NCBI RefSeq assembly: GCF_008642355.1
Contig: NZ_CP029193.1
Location: 6,534,001 to 6,598,000, forward strand
Direction of reading: 5' to 3'
Length of the DNA stretch: 64,000 nt
Origin: Streptomyces venezuelae
GTDB taxonomy: Bacteria > Actinomycetota > Actinomycetes > Streptomycetales > Streptomycetaceae
Below are positions 37,620-46,641 of this stretch, in pieces. The translations under genes and the position numbers were made by a program. Positions within the stretch are counted from its first letter, which is position 1, and each line of letters opens with the position of its first letter. Below the pieces are notes generated by a model, which was not told the DNA's origin, made no database searches, and was given only the letters and a program-made list of their open reading frames with translations.

Positions 37620-39104
37620 ATGGATCACACCACGTTGCGTCCCAAGCCGATGCCGGGCCGGAACCCGGGCCAGAACCCGGACCAGGGCTCTGCCCAGGCC
37701 CAGGCTCCGGCCGCGGACCTGAGCCGACCCCCGGGCCGAGGCGCCGACCGACATGTCGACTCGGACCAGGACGAGGTTTTCCCCGGCGTCCGCAGCCAGG
37801 ACGGACTACCTGGCCGAGGGGAGGACACGGGGTGGGGCGGCCCAGGGGAGGGCCCGGGCCACAGCGCCGGACAACAACCGGAGCCGGACCGAAGGACCCG
37901 CCAGAGCACAGGCCGGCACGCCGCCCCGAGTTCCGGCGAGTACACCCCCTCGCGTTCCGCCGAGCGCACCGCCCCTGACGCCGAAGAGCACACTGCCAAC
38001 GGCTTCGACACATACGCGCCCCTGAGCTCCGGCGAGGGCACCGCCCCGGGTTCCGATGGGCACGTTTCTCCGAGTTTCGGCGAAGGCACCGCCCCGGGCT
38101 CCGGCGGGCGCATCTCCTCGGGCCTTGGCCCGTACGTCTCCCCTGGTTTCGGCGAGGGCACCGCGCCCGGCTCCGGCGAGTACGCCGCCCCAAGTTCGGG
38201 CGAGCACACTGCCTCCAGCTCCGGCGAGCGCACCCCCTCCGGCCCCGGCGAGTACGTGACCCCCAGCCGTCACAGGCACACCGCCCCCCGCCTCAGCGAG
38301 TACGCCGCCCCCAGCCCCAACACGCACACCGCCCCCCGCCCCAGCAACCACACCACCCCCCGCCCCGACAGGCACGCCACCCCAAGTCCCGGCGGATACG
38401 TCACCTCAAGTCCCGGTGAGCCCCCCAGTCCGACGCCCCGCCCCCCTCGACGCCGGCGTCGAGGGCCCGCTCCGGATGCGGCGGCGCCGGTGCGGTCGGC
38501 GCCCGCCGGGCCTCTCCGTCCGTCGCCCGAGTCCCGCGACACCCACCGCCCCCGCCGCCCCCACGCCGCCCGGCGGCGTCACGGCAGGCGGTGGGGGACA
38601 TTGGTCTTCGGGGTCCTCTGTGCCGCCGCCCTCGTGCTCTCGGGGATCGGCATCGGCACCGTCGGCGCCACCGTCATCGGGATGAGCAGGCTCGCCGGGG
38701 TGCGGGAGGCCTCTGCCGTCCCCACCGGGGCGGGCTCGGCGCCCGGGGCCGACATGCCGATGAGCGGGTCGAAGCACCCCGCCCCCGGCCCCCGCGACCC
38801 CGTCCCCCCACCGCCGCGTCCCCGCCCTCCCGCCGCTGCCCTCGGCGTCGAGGCCGTCGACGCGCCCCGGGGCGCGGGTGCGGGTGCCCTGCTCGTCGGC
38901 GTGCACGTGCCGGGCCCCGGACACGCCGCGGGGCTCGTGCGCGGCGACACCGTGGTCGTGTTCGGCGGCGCCCGCGTCGGCTCGGCCGCCGAGCTCGCCC
39001 TGCAGGTCGGTCGAGCGCGGCCCGGCAGGACCGTGACCCTGACGGTCCGCCACCAGAGCGGCGCGCGGCAGGTTCTGGCCGCGCGGCCCGGCGTCGTGAC
39101 GTGA
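37620..39104 (+). CDS. PDZ-domain membrane protein with long repeat-rich N-terminus
   Basis: Protein of 494 residues. Residues 1-290 are hydrophilic low-complexity repeats (units such as SGEGTAPGSGEY and SSGEHTASSSGER). After a basic stretch (RRPHAARRRHGRRW) comes one TM helix (about 326-355, TLVFGVLCAAALVLSGIGIG), then a Pro-rich linker and a PDZ domain (about 400-490, VHVPGPGHAAGLVRGDTVVVFG). Basic residues before the TM suggest a cytosolic repeat region and an extracellular PDZ. No protease domain, unlike HtrA. GGAGG lies 6 nt before the ATG. It may hold or present extracellular peptides; the neighbouring Xaa-Pro peptidase 75 bp downstream is suggestive only. Confidence 0.85.
   Translation: MDHTTLRPKPMPGRNPGQNPDQGSAQAQAPAADLSRPPGRGADRHVDSDQDEVFPGVRSQDGLPGRGEDTGWGGPGEGPGHSAGQQPEPDRRTRQSTGRHAAPSSGEYTPSRSAERTAPDAEEHTANGFDTYAPLSSGEGTAPGSDGHVSPSFGEGTAPGSGGRISSGLGPYVSPGFGEGTAPGSGEYAAPSSGEHTASSSGERTPSGPGEYVTPSRHRHTAPRLSEYAAPSPNTHTAPRPSNHTTPRPDRHATPSPGGYVTSSPGEPPSPTPRPPRRRRRGPAPDAAAPVRSAPAGPLRPSPESRDTHRPRRPHAARRRHGRRWGTLVFGVLCAAALVLSGIGIGTVGATVIGMSRLAGVREASAVPTGAGSAPGADMPMSGSKHPAPGPRDPVPPPPRPRPPAAALGVEAVDAPRGAGAGALLVGVHVPGPGHAAGLVRGDTVVVFGGARVGSAAELALQVGRARPGRTVTLTVRHQSGARQVLAARPGVVT
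37920..38440 (+). repeat. Degenerate in-frame repeats in the PDZ-protein gene
   Basis: About 520 bp of 33- to 36-bp units. The block ggcgagggcaccgccccggg recurs at about 38033, 38083 and 38152 with one or two changes, and weaker copies extend on both sides. Units encode a Ser-Gly-Glu-(Tyr/His/Arg)-Thr-Ala-Pro pattern. Frame is kept throughout. Confidence 0.8.
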
Positions 39105-39178
39105 CCCGGCCCCGACCCGGGCTCGCGGTCACGCGCGGCGAGGGGCAGGATCTCTCGCGTGGACACCAGGAGGTCACC

Positions 39179-40303
39179 ATGAGCAGCGCGCCCGCGCCCT
39201 TCACCGCCGACGACTACCGAGCACGCATGGAGCGGGCCGCCGCCGCGGCCGCGGACGCGGGTCTGGCGGGCGTGCTCGTCGCGCCGGGCCCCGACCTCGT
39301 CTGGCTCACCGGCTACCGCCCGACCGCGGACACCGAACGCCTGACGCTCCTCGTGCTCGCGGCCGGACAGGACCCCGTTCTCGTCGTGCCGACCCTGGAG
39401 GCCCCGGACGCCGCGCGCGCCGCGGGCGCCCCCGCGCTCACCCTCCGGGACTGGACCGACGGCAAGGACCCGTACGCCGTCACCGCGCCCCTCCTGGACG
39501 TATCGGGCCGCTTCGGAGTGAGCGACAACGCCTGGGCGATGCACCTGCTCGGCTTCCAGCAGGCGCTGCCCGGCACCTCCTACGTATCGCTCACCCAAGC
39601 CCTGCCGATGCTCCGCGCGGTCAAGGACGAGGCCGAGCTGGAGCGCCTCGCGGCGGCGGGCGCGGCGGCCGACGCGGCGTACGAGGAGATCCAGAAGGTG
39701 CCGTTCGCGGGCCGCAGGGAGACGGATGTCGCCGGCGATCTCGCGGATCTGCTGCGGAGGTTCGGGCACGCGCAGGTGGACTTCACCGTGGTCGGCTCAG
39801 GGCCCAACGGCGCCAACCCGCACCACGAGGCGGGTGACCGCGTCATCGAGCGGGGCGACATGGTCGTCCTCGACTTCGGCGGGCTCCTGCACGGCTACGG
39901 CTCGGACACCTCCCGCACGGTCCACGTGGGGGAGCCGACCGCCGAGGAGCAGCGCGTCCACGACGTGGTGCGCGAGGCGCAGGCGGCCGGCTGTGCGGCG
40001 GTACGGCCCGACGCGGCCTGCCAGGACATCGACCGCGCGGCCCGCGCCGTGATCACCGAGTTCGGCTACGGCGAGTACTTCATCCACCGCACCGGGCACG
40101 GCATCGGCGTCACCACCCACGAACCGCCTTACATGATCGAGGGCGAGGAGCAGCCCCTCGTGCCCGGCATGTGCTTCTCCGTGGAGCCCGGCATCTACCT
40201 GCCCGGCCGCTTCGGCGTGCGCATCGAGGACATCGTGACGGTCACCGAGGACGGCGGGCGGCGGCTCAACACCACGGCCCGCGAGATGGCGATCGTCGAC
40301 TGA
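39179..40303 (+). CDS. M24-family aminopeptidase P (Xaa-Pro peptidase)
   Basis: Protein of 374 residues. A creatinase-like N-terminal domain (1-150) precedes the pita-bread metallopeptidase domain. Metal ligands are in place: VVLDFGGLLHGYGSDTSR (two Asp), HRTGHGIGVTTHEPP (His), FSVEPGIYLPG (Glu) and VRIEDIVTVT (Glu). It removes N-terminal residues next to proline in the cytosol, using two Mn or similar ions. AGGAGGT lies 5 nt before the ATG, an excellent site. Ends 25 bp from the convergent aldo/keto reductase gene. Confidence 0.93.
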   Translation: MSSAPAPFTADDYRARMERAAAAAADAGLAGVLVAPGPDLVWLTGYRPTADTERLTLLVLAAGQDPVLVVPTLEAPDAARAAGAPALTLRDWTDGKDPYAVTAPLLDVSGRFGVSDNAWAMHLLGFQQALPGTSYVSLTQALPMLRAVKDEAELERLAAAGAAADAAYEEIQKVPFAGRRETDVAGDLADLLRRFGHAQVDFTVVGSGPNGANPHHEAGDRVIERGDMVVLDFGGLLHGYGSDTSRTVHVGEPTAEEQRVHDVVREAQAAGCAAVRPDAACQDIDRAARAVITEFGYGEYFIHRTGHGIGVTTHEPPYMIEGEEQPLVPGMCFSVEPGIYLPGRFGVRIEDIVTVTEDGGRRLNTTAREMAIVD

Positions 40304-40328
40304 CGTCCGGGCGGCCCGCGCGCGGCCG

Positions 40329-41342
40329 TCAGCCGACGTCCGTGCGCGGGCCGGTGCGCGGCTCGCGCCCCGGGTAGTGCGCGAGGACGTTGTACGGGTA
40401 CGGCAGCGGGCGCGCGCTCGCCTCCGTGAGCCGCTGCCGCTGCCCGGCCGTCAGCTCCCAGTCCACGCAGCCGAGGTTGTCGGCCAACTGCTCGACGGAG
40501 CGCGCCCCGATGATCGGCGCTGTCACACCGGGCTGCTGGAGGAGCCAGCGCAGCGCCACCTGCGCCGGGGAGCGCCCGGTCTCCCCGGCGACCGCCAGGA
40601 CCGCGTCGACGACCCGCCACGTGTCCTCCGTGGCCCGCTCCTCCCAGCTGCCCGCGCCCCGCGTGCCCTCCGGCGGTGCCGCCATGCCCCGCCGGAACTT
40701 GCCGGAGAGCCAGCCGCCGTGCAGCGGGCTGTACGGGATGACGCCGACGCCCTCCGCCTCGCTGAGCGGCAGCAGCTCCCACTCGATGTCGCGCCCGAGC
40801 AGGTTGTAGAACGGCTGCAGGGACGCGTACGGCTCCCAGCCGTGTGCCCGCGCCACGTCGAGGGCCTTCTGCAACTGTGCCGCGGAGTGGTTGCTCGCTC
40901 CCAGGTAGCGGACCTTGCCCGCCTTCACGAGGGTGTCCAGGGTGGACAGGGTCTCCTCGACGGGTGTCGTCGCGTCCCACACATGGGTCTGGTAGAGGTC
41001 GATGTAGTCGGTGCCCAGTCGCCGCAGGCTCGCGTCGACGGCCGACACGATGTGCTTGCGGCTCAGACCTCCGGCGTTCGGCGCGTCGCCCATCGTGGCG
41101 AACACCTTGGTGGCGACGACGAGTTCGTCCCTGCGGCGGCCTTTCAGCCAGCGGCCGAGGATCTCCTCCGACAGGCCGCGCCCGTACATGTCGGCCGTGT
41201 CGATGAACGTGCCGCCGGCTTCGGTGAACGTGTCCAGCATGCGGTGCGACGTGGTCTCGTCCGCGCCGCTGCCGAACGTCATCGTGCCGAAGCAGAGTTC
41301 GCTGACCCGCAGACCGGTCCGGCCCAGAAATCGTTGCTTCAT
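40329..41342 (-). CDS. Aldo/keto reductase
   Basis: Protein of 337 residues, NADPH-dependent (beta/alpha)8 barrel. The catalytic tetrad is visible: Asp48 (TFIDTAD), Tyr53 (MYG), Lys79 (VVATKV) and His in LYQTHVWD. C-terminal cofactor segment [16 protein letters not shown] is typical. Similar to YajO/YakC-type general reductases. The ATG at 41342 begins the usual [20 protein letters not shown]. It lies 63 bp downstream of treZ on the same strand and could be read through from it. Physiological substrate unknown. Confidence 0.93.
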   Translation of the reverse strand: MKQRFLGRTGLRVSELCFGTMTFGSGADETTSHRMLDTFTEAGGTFIDTADMYGRGLSEEILGRWLKGRRRDELVVATKVFATMGDAPNAGGLSRKHIVSAVDASLRRLGTDYIDLYQTHVWDATTPVEETLSTLDTLVKAGKVRYLGASNHSAAQLQKALDVARAHGWEPYASLQPFYNLLGRDIEWELLPLSEAEGVGVIPYSPLHGGWLSGKFRRGMAAPPEGTRGAGSWEERATEDTWRVVDAVLAVAGETGRSPAQVALRWLLQQPGVTAPIIGARSVEQLADNLGCVDWELTAGQRQRLTEASARPLPYPYNVLAHYPGREPRTGPRTDVG

Positions 41343-41405
41343 GATCCGCCTCCCGAAAGTGGCCCCCGACGTTACGCGGTCAGGAGAATCAGGCAGTCGC
41401 CGGGA

Positions 41406-43151
41406 TCACGCCGTCGCCAGGATCACGCACGATTCGCCCGGCAGCCGCACCACTCCGTCCGCGCCCGGCGTCTCGACCGGCTCCCACGCGGCGAGCACGC
41501 GCGCGTGGCGCCCGTCCAGCGGCACGGTGACGGGCTTCTTGCCGAGGTTCACGGCGATCCGCAGATCCCCGCGCCGGAACGCGAACCAGCGGGCCTCTTC
41601 GTCGTACGCGACGCGCACGGCGGCCAGATCGGGGTCGGTCAGGTCGCCGCGGGCGCGGCGCAGGGCGATCAGGTCCCGGTGCCAGGCGAGGAGCCGCGCG
41701 TGGTGGCCCTTCGCGGGTTCGGACCAGTCCAGGCACGAGCGGTCGCGCGTCCCGTGGTCCTGCGGGTCGGGGATGTCCTCCTCGGCCCACCCGTGCGCGG
41801 CGAACTCCCGCCGCCTACCCCGGCGCACGGCCTCGGCGAGCTCGGGGTCCGTGTGGTCGGTGAAGAACTGCCAGGGAGTCGTGGCGCCCCACTCCTCACC
41901 CATGAACAGCATCGGCGTGAACGGGCTGGTCAGGGTGAGCGCGGCGGCGCAGGCGAGCAGGCCGGGGGAGAGGGAGGCCGAAAGGCGGTCGCCCAGGGCG
42001 CGGTTGCCGATCTGGTCGTGGGTCTGCGCGTAGCCGAGGAAGCGGTACGCGGGGGTCCGCGCGCGGTCCACCGGGCGTCCGTGGGCACGGCCGCGGAACG
42101 TCGAGTACGTCCCGTCGTGGAAGAAGCCGTGCGTCAGTGTCTTGGCGAGCGCGGTCAGCGGGGCGCGCGCGAAGTCTTCGTAGTAGCCCTGCGCCTCACC
42201 CGTGAGGGCGGTGTGCAGCGCGTGGTGGAAGTCGTCGTTCCACTGCGCCTGGAGGCCGAGTCCGCCCCGCGCGCGCGGGGTGACGATGCGCGGGTCGCCC
42301 AGGTCCGACTCGGCGATCAGCGAGAGCGGCCGGTCGAGTTCGGCGGCCAAGGAGTCCACGGCGACGGAGAGTTCTTCCAGGAAGTGGCACGCGCGCGTGT
42401 CGACCAGCGCGTGCACCGCGTCGAGTCGGAGGCCGTCGATGCGGTAGTCGCGCAGCCAGGCCAGGGCGCTGCCGATCAGGTACGCGCGCACCTCGTCCGA
42501 TCCCGGCGCGTCCAGGTTGACGGCGGCGCCCCACGGTGTCTGGTGCGTCTCGGTGAAGTACGGGCCGAACGCGGGCAGGTAGTTGCCGGACGGGCCGAGG
42601 TGGTTGTGGACGACGTCCAGGACGACACCGAGGCCGTGCGCGTGCGCTGCGTCGACAAATCGTTTCAGCGCCTCGGGTCCGCCATAGGGCTCGTGCACCG
42701 CCCAGAGAGACACCCCCTCGTACCCCCAGCCGTACCGCCCGGGGAAGGGGCACAGCGGCATCAGCTCGACATGCGTGACGCCCAGCTCCGCGAGGTGCCC
42801 GAGCCGGTCCGCCGCCGCGTCGAGGGTCCCTTCGCGCGTGTACGTCCCCACGTGCAACTCGTACAGGACCGCGTCCCGCACCCCGCGCCCCGCCCACGGC
42901 GTGCGCCACGCGTACCGGTCGTGGTCGACGACCGCGCTGAGCCCGTCGGGCCCCTCAGGCTGGCGGCGCGAGCGCGGGTCCGGCAGGACCGGGCCCCCGT
43001 CCACCGAGAAGCCGTAACGGGTGCCGTCCTCGGCCGCCGCCTCCCCCGTCCACCATCCCGCGCGGTCCCCGTCACGCTCCAGCGCGCGCGTGGTTCCCGC
43101 ACACTCCAGTACGACCCGCTCGGCCTCCGGCGCCCACACTTCGAACCTCAC
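41406..43151 (-). CDS. treZ: Malto-oligosyltrehalose trehalohydrolase
   Basis: Protein of 581 residues of glycoside hydrolase family 13. It cleaves trehalose from maltooligosyltrehalose made by TreY. An N-terminal CBM48-like sandwich (MRFEVWAPEAERVVLE) leads to the catalytic barrel: VLDVVHNHLGPSGNY, nucleophile DGLRLDAVHAL, acid/base LIAESDLGDP and YAQTHDQIGNR. Length fits TreZ (about 580). The GTG start at 43151 begins the conserved segment. The partner gene treY is about 3.4 kb further on, same strand, with three genes between, so the pair is not one simple operon. Confidence 0.95.
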   Translation of the reverse strand: MRFEVWAPEAERVVLECAGTTRALERDGDRAGWWTGEAAAEDGTRYGFSVDGGPVLPDPRSRRQPEGPDGLSAVVDHDRYAWRTPWAGRGVRDAVLYELHVGTYTREGTLDAAADRLGHLAELGVTHVELMPLCPFPGRYGWGYEGVSLWAVHEPYGGPEALKRFVDAAHAHGLGVVLDVVHNHLGPSGNYLPAFGPYFTETHQTPWGAAVNLDAPGSDEVRAYLIGSALAWLRDYRIDGLRLDAVHALVDTRACHFLEELSVAVDSLAAELDRPLSLIAESDLGDPRIVTPRARGGLGLQAQWNDDFHHALHTALTGEAQGYYEDFARAPLTALAKTLTHGFFHDGTYSTFRGRAHGRPVDRARTPAYRFLGYAQTHDQIGNRALGDRLSASLSPGLLACAAALTLTSPFTPMLFMGEEWGATTPWQFFTDHTDPELAEAVRRGRRREFAAHGWAEEDIPDPQDHGTRDRSCLDWSEPAKGHHARLLAWHRDLIALRRARGDLTDPDLAAVRVAYDEEARWFAFRRGDLRIAVNLGKKPVTVPLDGRHARVLAAWEPVETPGADGVVRLPGESCVILATA

Positions 43152-43288
43152 CGACGGTTCTCCCTCGTCCGCTGTCCGTCACACCGTGCGTCCCATGGTG
43201 CGTCAGAAACCCGCGGTCCGTGGGGGGATCCGCCCGGGACACGATCGAACGCCGCTCGAACCCCCCGTTCTGGACACCCGGGCCGCGA

Positions 43289-43858
43289 GTGACGGACAAT
43301 TCCCTGGTGACATCCTCTTTCGAGTTCTCCACGTACCCCGCGCGGGTGACGGACGCGGAGCGCGACCGGGCGCTGGACGCACTCAAGGAGGGCGCGGCCG
43401 TCGGCAGGCTCTCGCACGACACGTTCCTGCGGCGCATGGAGCTCGTGCTCGCCGCCAGGCGGCCCGATGAACTGGCCGCCCTCACCGACGACCTGCGGAC
43501 CGAGAACCGCTGGTCGCGGATGGTGCTCGGCGGTGTGGGCGCGGTCTCCGGGTTCACGATGAAGCTGCGCAGGGCCTGGCAGGCCGAGCGCCTGCCGAAG
43601 CTGCTGCTGCCCTCGCCCGACAGCGCCTTCCCGCTGCGCATCGGCCGCGACCCCGCCAACGGCCTGCGGCTGAGCCACGACACGGTGTCCCGCGTCCACG
43701 CCGAGCTGCGGCGACAGGGCGGGGTGTGGGTGCTGCGCGACCTCGGCTCGACCAACGGCACCTCCGTGAACGGCCGCAGGGTGACCGGCGCGGCGATCGT
43801 CCAGGACGGCGACTCGGTGAGCTTCGGCCGGATGGCGTTCCGCCTCTCGACGAACTGA
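43289..43858 (+). CDS. DUF1707 and FHA domain protein
   Basis: Protein of 189 residues. A DUF1707 domain (about 15-70, RVTDAERDRALDALKEGAAV, LSHDTFLRRMELVLAARRP) is followed by a forkhead-associated domain (about 100-189) with IGRDPANGLRLSHDTVSRVH and LGSTNGTSVNGRR, which binds phosphothreonine peptides. It is therefore a likely reader for Ser/Thr kinases. The GTG at 43289 is taken as start; another GTG 18 bp later is equally possible since neither has a clear ribosome site. Divergent from treZ. Confidence 0.88.
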   Translation: MTDNSLVTSSFEFSTYPARVTDAERDRALDALKEGAAVGRLSHDTFLRRMELVLAARRPDELAALTDDLRTENRWSRMVLGGVGAVSGFTMKLRRAWQAERLPKLLLPSPDSAFPLRIGRDPANGLRLSHDTVSRVHAELRRQGGVWVLRDLGSTNGTSVNGRRVTGAAIVQDGDSVSFGRMAFRLSTN

Positions 43859-43881
43859 GCGCCGCTCGCGGAGGCACGCGG

Positions 43882-45180
43882 TCAGCCCGTCCCGCGGTCG
43901 CCATCGGCCTGCACGCGCGCGTACCGCGCCGCCGCGACCGTCGTGCGCGACTGGTGCTCCACCTGGTGCTCCAGCGGAACCCAACGAGCCCTGAACCGTT
44001 CGGCGAACGCTTCGCTCCACTGCGCCACGAGCACCTCCAGCCGCGGCGCCGCCCGGTCGCCCGCCTCGTCCAGGACCCGCAGCAGCATCGCCGCCGCCCG
44101 CAGCGGCAGGCGCCTGCCGAAGGCGTCGACGCTCCCGATATACGCACGTGACGTCCCCGCGGGCGGCAGCCGCCGCCAGTCGTCGGCGAGGCCCGGCACC
44201 AGTGCGAGCGCCCACCGCGCGGCCCGCAGCAGCGGCCCGTCCGGGCCGCCGTCCGCGCCGTTCCCGGACAGCCGCGGCAGGGCGTCGGCCAGGATGTCCT
44301 CCACGAGCCGTGCGTCGCGCCGCAGGCGGCCCGCGAGGGCCCGCATCGCCAGCGTGGGCGTCGGATGCGTCTGCGGGTCGTCGACCAGGTCGCTGGCCCA
44401 CATGGGGACCTCGATGATCGCCGTCCGTCCGCCGTAGCGGTGGGGGCGGTGCCAGGTGGTGCGCCGGGCGTCCTCGGGCAGGCTCGGGTACGCCGCGTCC
44501 GTGCCGGGGCGCGGCAGCACGTGGACGCCCGGCCCCGAGACCGGCCAGCCGGCGGCGTCCGACGCCCCCGTCTCCACCGGAATGTGCAGTTCCGCAGCGG
44601 ACTTGACGAAGGGTTCGGCGAGGCCGGGGATGTCCTTCGTGAGCTGTATCCAGCTGCCGCCCAGGTCGGTGCCGTGCAACGACACCTGCAAGTAGGGGCG
44701 CAGTTCATCGATGACGGCGGTCAGGGCGCGGGTCTCCGGCGGCAGCCGGTCCGGCGGCAGGACGGAGGGCGACCACTCCGGCTGCTCGGGTCCCGCCGGG
44801 CGGAAGAAGTGCCGGTGGTAGTCGAGGAGGGTGCGCGGGGCGGGCGTGCGGTGCAGGCTCGCGCCGTCCGGATCCGCGCAGAGCAGGAAGTGCCACGACG
44901 TGTCACCGCGCAGCCGCGGATCGCGCAGGGCCCGTTCCGCGAGGTGCAGCAGCGTGGACCCGCCGGCCGGTTCATTGGCGTGCGCGCCCGCGACGACGAG
45001 GACGGCGCGTGGCCGGTGCCCTATGGAGAGCAGGTGCAGGGGCCGTCCCGCGCGCGAGGCACCCACTTCGCGCAGGGAGGCCAGTTCGGGACGGTGTGCT
45101 GCCAACTGTCGAGCGGAAAGGACGAGTTCAGGAACGCTCGGATAGTGCTGCACCGCCAGTTGGCCCCCTGTCCGGTTCAC
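43882..45180 (-). CDS. M14-family zinc carboxypeptidase-like protein
   Basis: Protein of 432 residues. Zinc-binding pattern: GAHANEPAGGS (HxxE) and a later His in VSLHGTDLGGSW, with Glu in AIIEVPMWASD as the likely catalytic residue. These are M14-type features. No signal peptide is evident with the chosen start. The GTG at 45180 fits the start of conserved sequence (QHYPSVPELVLSARQLAAH), although its ribosome site is poor; reading upstream would add up to 46 uncharacteristic residues. The C-terminal third (about 290-432) is helical and not typical of the family. May cleave cell-wall or murein peptides or other amides. Confidence 0.83.
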   Translation of the reverse strand: MNRTGGQLAVQHYPSVPELVLSARQLAAHRPELASLREVGASRAGRPLHLLSIGHRPRAVLVVAGAHANEPAGGSTLLHLAERALRDPRLRGDTSWHFLLCADPDGASLHRTPAPRTLLDYHRHFFRPAGPEQPEWSPSVLPPDRLPPETRALTAVIDELRPYLQVSLHGTDLGGSWIQLTKDIPGLAEPFVKSAAELHIPVETGASDAAGWPVSGPGVHVLPRPGTDAAYPSLPEDARRTTWHRPHRYGGRTAIIEVPMWASDLVDDPQTHPTPTLAMRALAGRLRRDARLVEDILADALPRLSGNGADGGPDGPLLRAARWALALVPGLADDWRRLPPAGTSRAYIGSVDAFGRRLPLRAAAMLLRVLDEAGDRAAPRLEVLVAQWSEAFAERFRARWVPLEHQVEHQSRTTVAAARYARVQADGDRGTG

Positions 45181-45351
45181 CCCTGAGGCAATCGCAGTAC
45201 CCCATGCCCCCCGGAGGGGTGTCAAGGACGCCTCCGCCGGGCCGCCGCGCCGACGACCCTCACTCGAACGGCCGTACGCGGACTGCGGCGGAAGTCCCGA
45301 AGTGATCCTCTGGAACACACCCGCGCGGCCGCTCGCCGCGCCGACGCACAG

Positions 45352-46641
45352 GTGGGAGCCCCCGCGGTGCGCTGCCCTCCCGTCCCGCCGGACGGCCCGA
45401 CACCCCCGCCGGAGACACGTCCCGCCCCGCGCGCGCCGTCCGCGCTGAGCGCAGGATCAGCCCCGGCCGCGCTGCGCCCCCCGCCGTTCACGTCGTGCGC
45501 CCCCGTGGATACCGGAACCCGGACACCGAGACCGCCCCGGGCGGCGCCGCCCAGCCTCATGTCCCCCGGTGTGGCGAGCGATCCGTACCCCGCGTTCCGG
45601 GCGCTGCGGGAGGGTTTCCCGCTGGTGCGCGACGAACTGCTCGGCGCGTGGGTCGTCAGCAGGTACGCGGACGTGTGCGGGGCGCTCGTCCAGGAGGGGC
45701 TCGTCGCGGTGCCGCCGGGGCGGACCCTCACGCACATGGAGGGCCACACGCACCGCGCCCACCGGGCCCTGGTCGAACCCGCGCTGCGGGGCCGCGCCGT
45801 CGCCGCCCTGGCCGCGGGCGCCTCGCGCACCGCCCACGTCCTCGCCCGCCGCATCGCCGCCCGCGAGGAGGCCGACCTCTTCACCGAGTTCTGCCAGTGG
45901 CTGCCGACCGCCGCGGTCATGGCGGCCCTGGGCCTGCCCCACGAAGACACCGCCCGCGTCCAGGTGTGGTGCCGCGGCGGCCTCACCCACCTCGGCGGCC
46001 ACCACCACGAACTGGACGCCTGCCTGCGCCCCCACCTGGACCGCCGCAGGGCCCACCCGGGCACCGACCTGCTCTCCGTGCTGTGCGGCGCCGAGATCGA
46101 CGGCAGGCCGCTCTCCGACGAGGCCGTGTGCGGACTCGTCGGCTCGCTGCTCGGCGGGGGCGGGGAGGCCACCGCGCTCGCGTTCGCCTCGTTCCTCGCC
46201 AACCTCCTGGACGACCCGCAGCAGCTGGCCGTCGTCCGCGAACGGCGCGCACTGATCCCCGCCGCCTGGGCGGAGTCCCTGCGCCGCGACCCGCCCGCCC
46301 CCGTCGTCCTGCGCCGCGCGGTCCGTCGGGTCACCGTGGCCGGAGCGCCCCTGCCCGCGGGGGCGGTCGTGGCGTGTCTGGTCGGCGCCGCCAACCGGGA
46401 CCCCGCCCGGTTCGCCCGCCCGGACCGCTACGACATCCACCGCTCCGACCCCGGCCGCCTCGCGTTCGGCACCGGCCGCCACGCCTGCCCCGGCGCCGAG
46501 CTCGCCGCCCGCACCGCCGAGTACGGCCTGCGCGCCCTGCTCGACGCCCTGCCGGGCCTGCGCTGGGCCCCCGGGTTCAGACCGGCTCCCCGGGGGCTGC
46601 TGACCCGCGGCCCGCGGACTCTTCTCGTACGCCCCCGGTAG
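45352..46641 (+). CDS. Divergent cytochrome P450
   Basis: Up to 429 residues. Recognisable P450 features: DPYPAFRALREGFPLV near the N-terminus, ExxR in AESLRRDPP and heme loop LAFGTGRHACPGAEL with the Cys ligand. The I-helix reads LLGGGGEATALAF, where the acidic residue before Thr is Ala, so proton delivery may be changed. The first 65 residues are Pro-rich and unlike P450s, and the GTG at 45352 is uncertain; ATG at 45559 would give 360 residues and cut the fold too short. The 3' end overlaps the treY 3' end by 65 bp on the other strand. No redox partner gene nearby. Confidence 0.8.
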   Translation: MGAPAVRCPPVPPDGPTPPPETRPAPRAPSALSAGSAPAALRPPPFTSCAPVDTGTRTPRPPRAAPPSLMSPGVASDPYPAFRALREGFPLVRDELLGAWVVSRYADVCGALVQEGLVAVPPGRTLTHMEGHTHRAHRALVEPALRGRAVAALAAGASRTAHVLARRIAAREEADLFTEFCQWLPTAAVMAALGLPHEDTARVQVWCRGGLTHLGGHHHELDACLRPHLDRRRAHPGTDLLSVLCGAEIDGRPLSDEAVCGLVGSLLGGGGEATALAFASFLANLLDDPQQLAVVRERRALIPAAWAESLRRDPPAPVVLRRAVRRVTVAGAPLPAGAVVACLVGAANRDPARFARPDRYDIHRSDPGRLAFGTGRHACPGAELAARTAEYGLRALLDALPGLRWAPGFRPAPRGLLTRGPRTLLVRPR

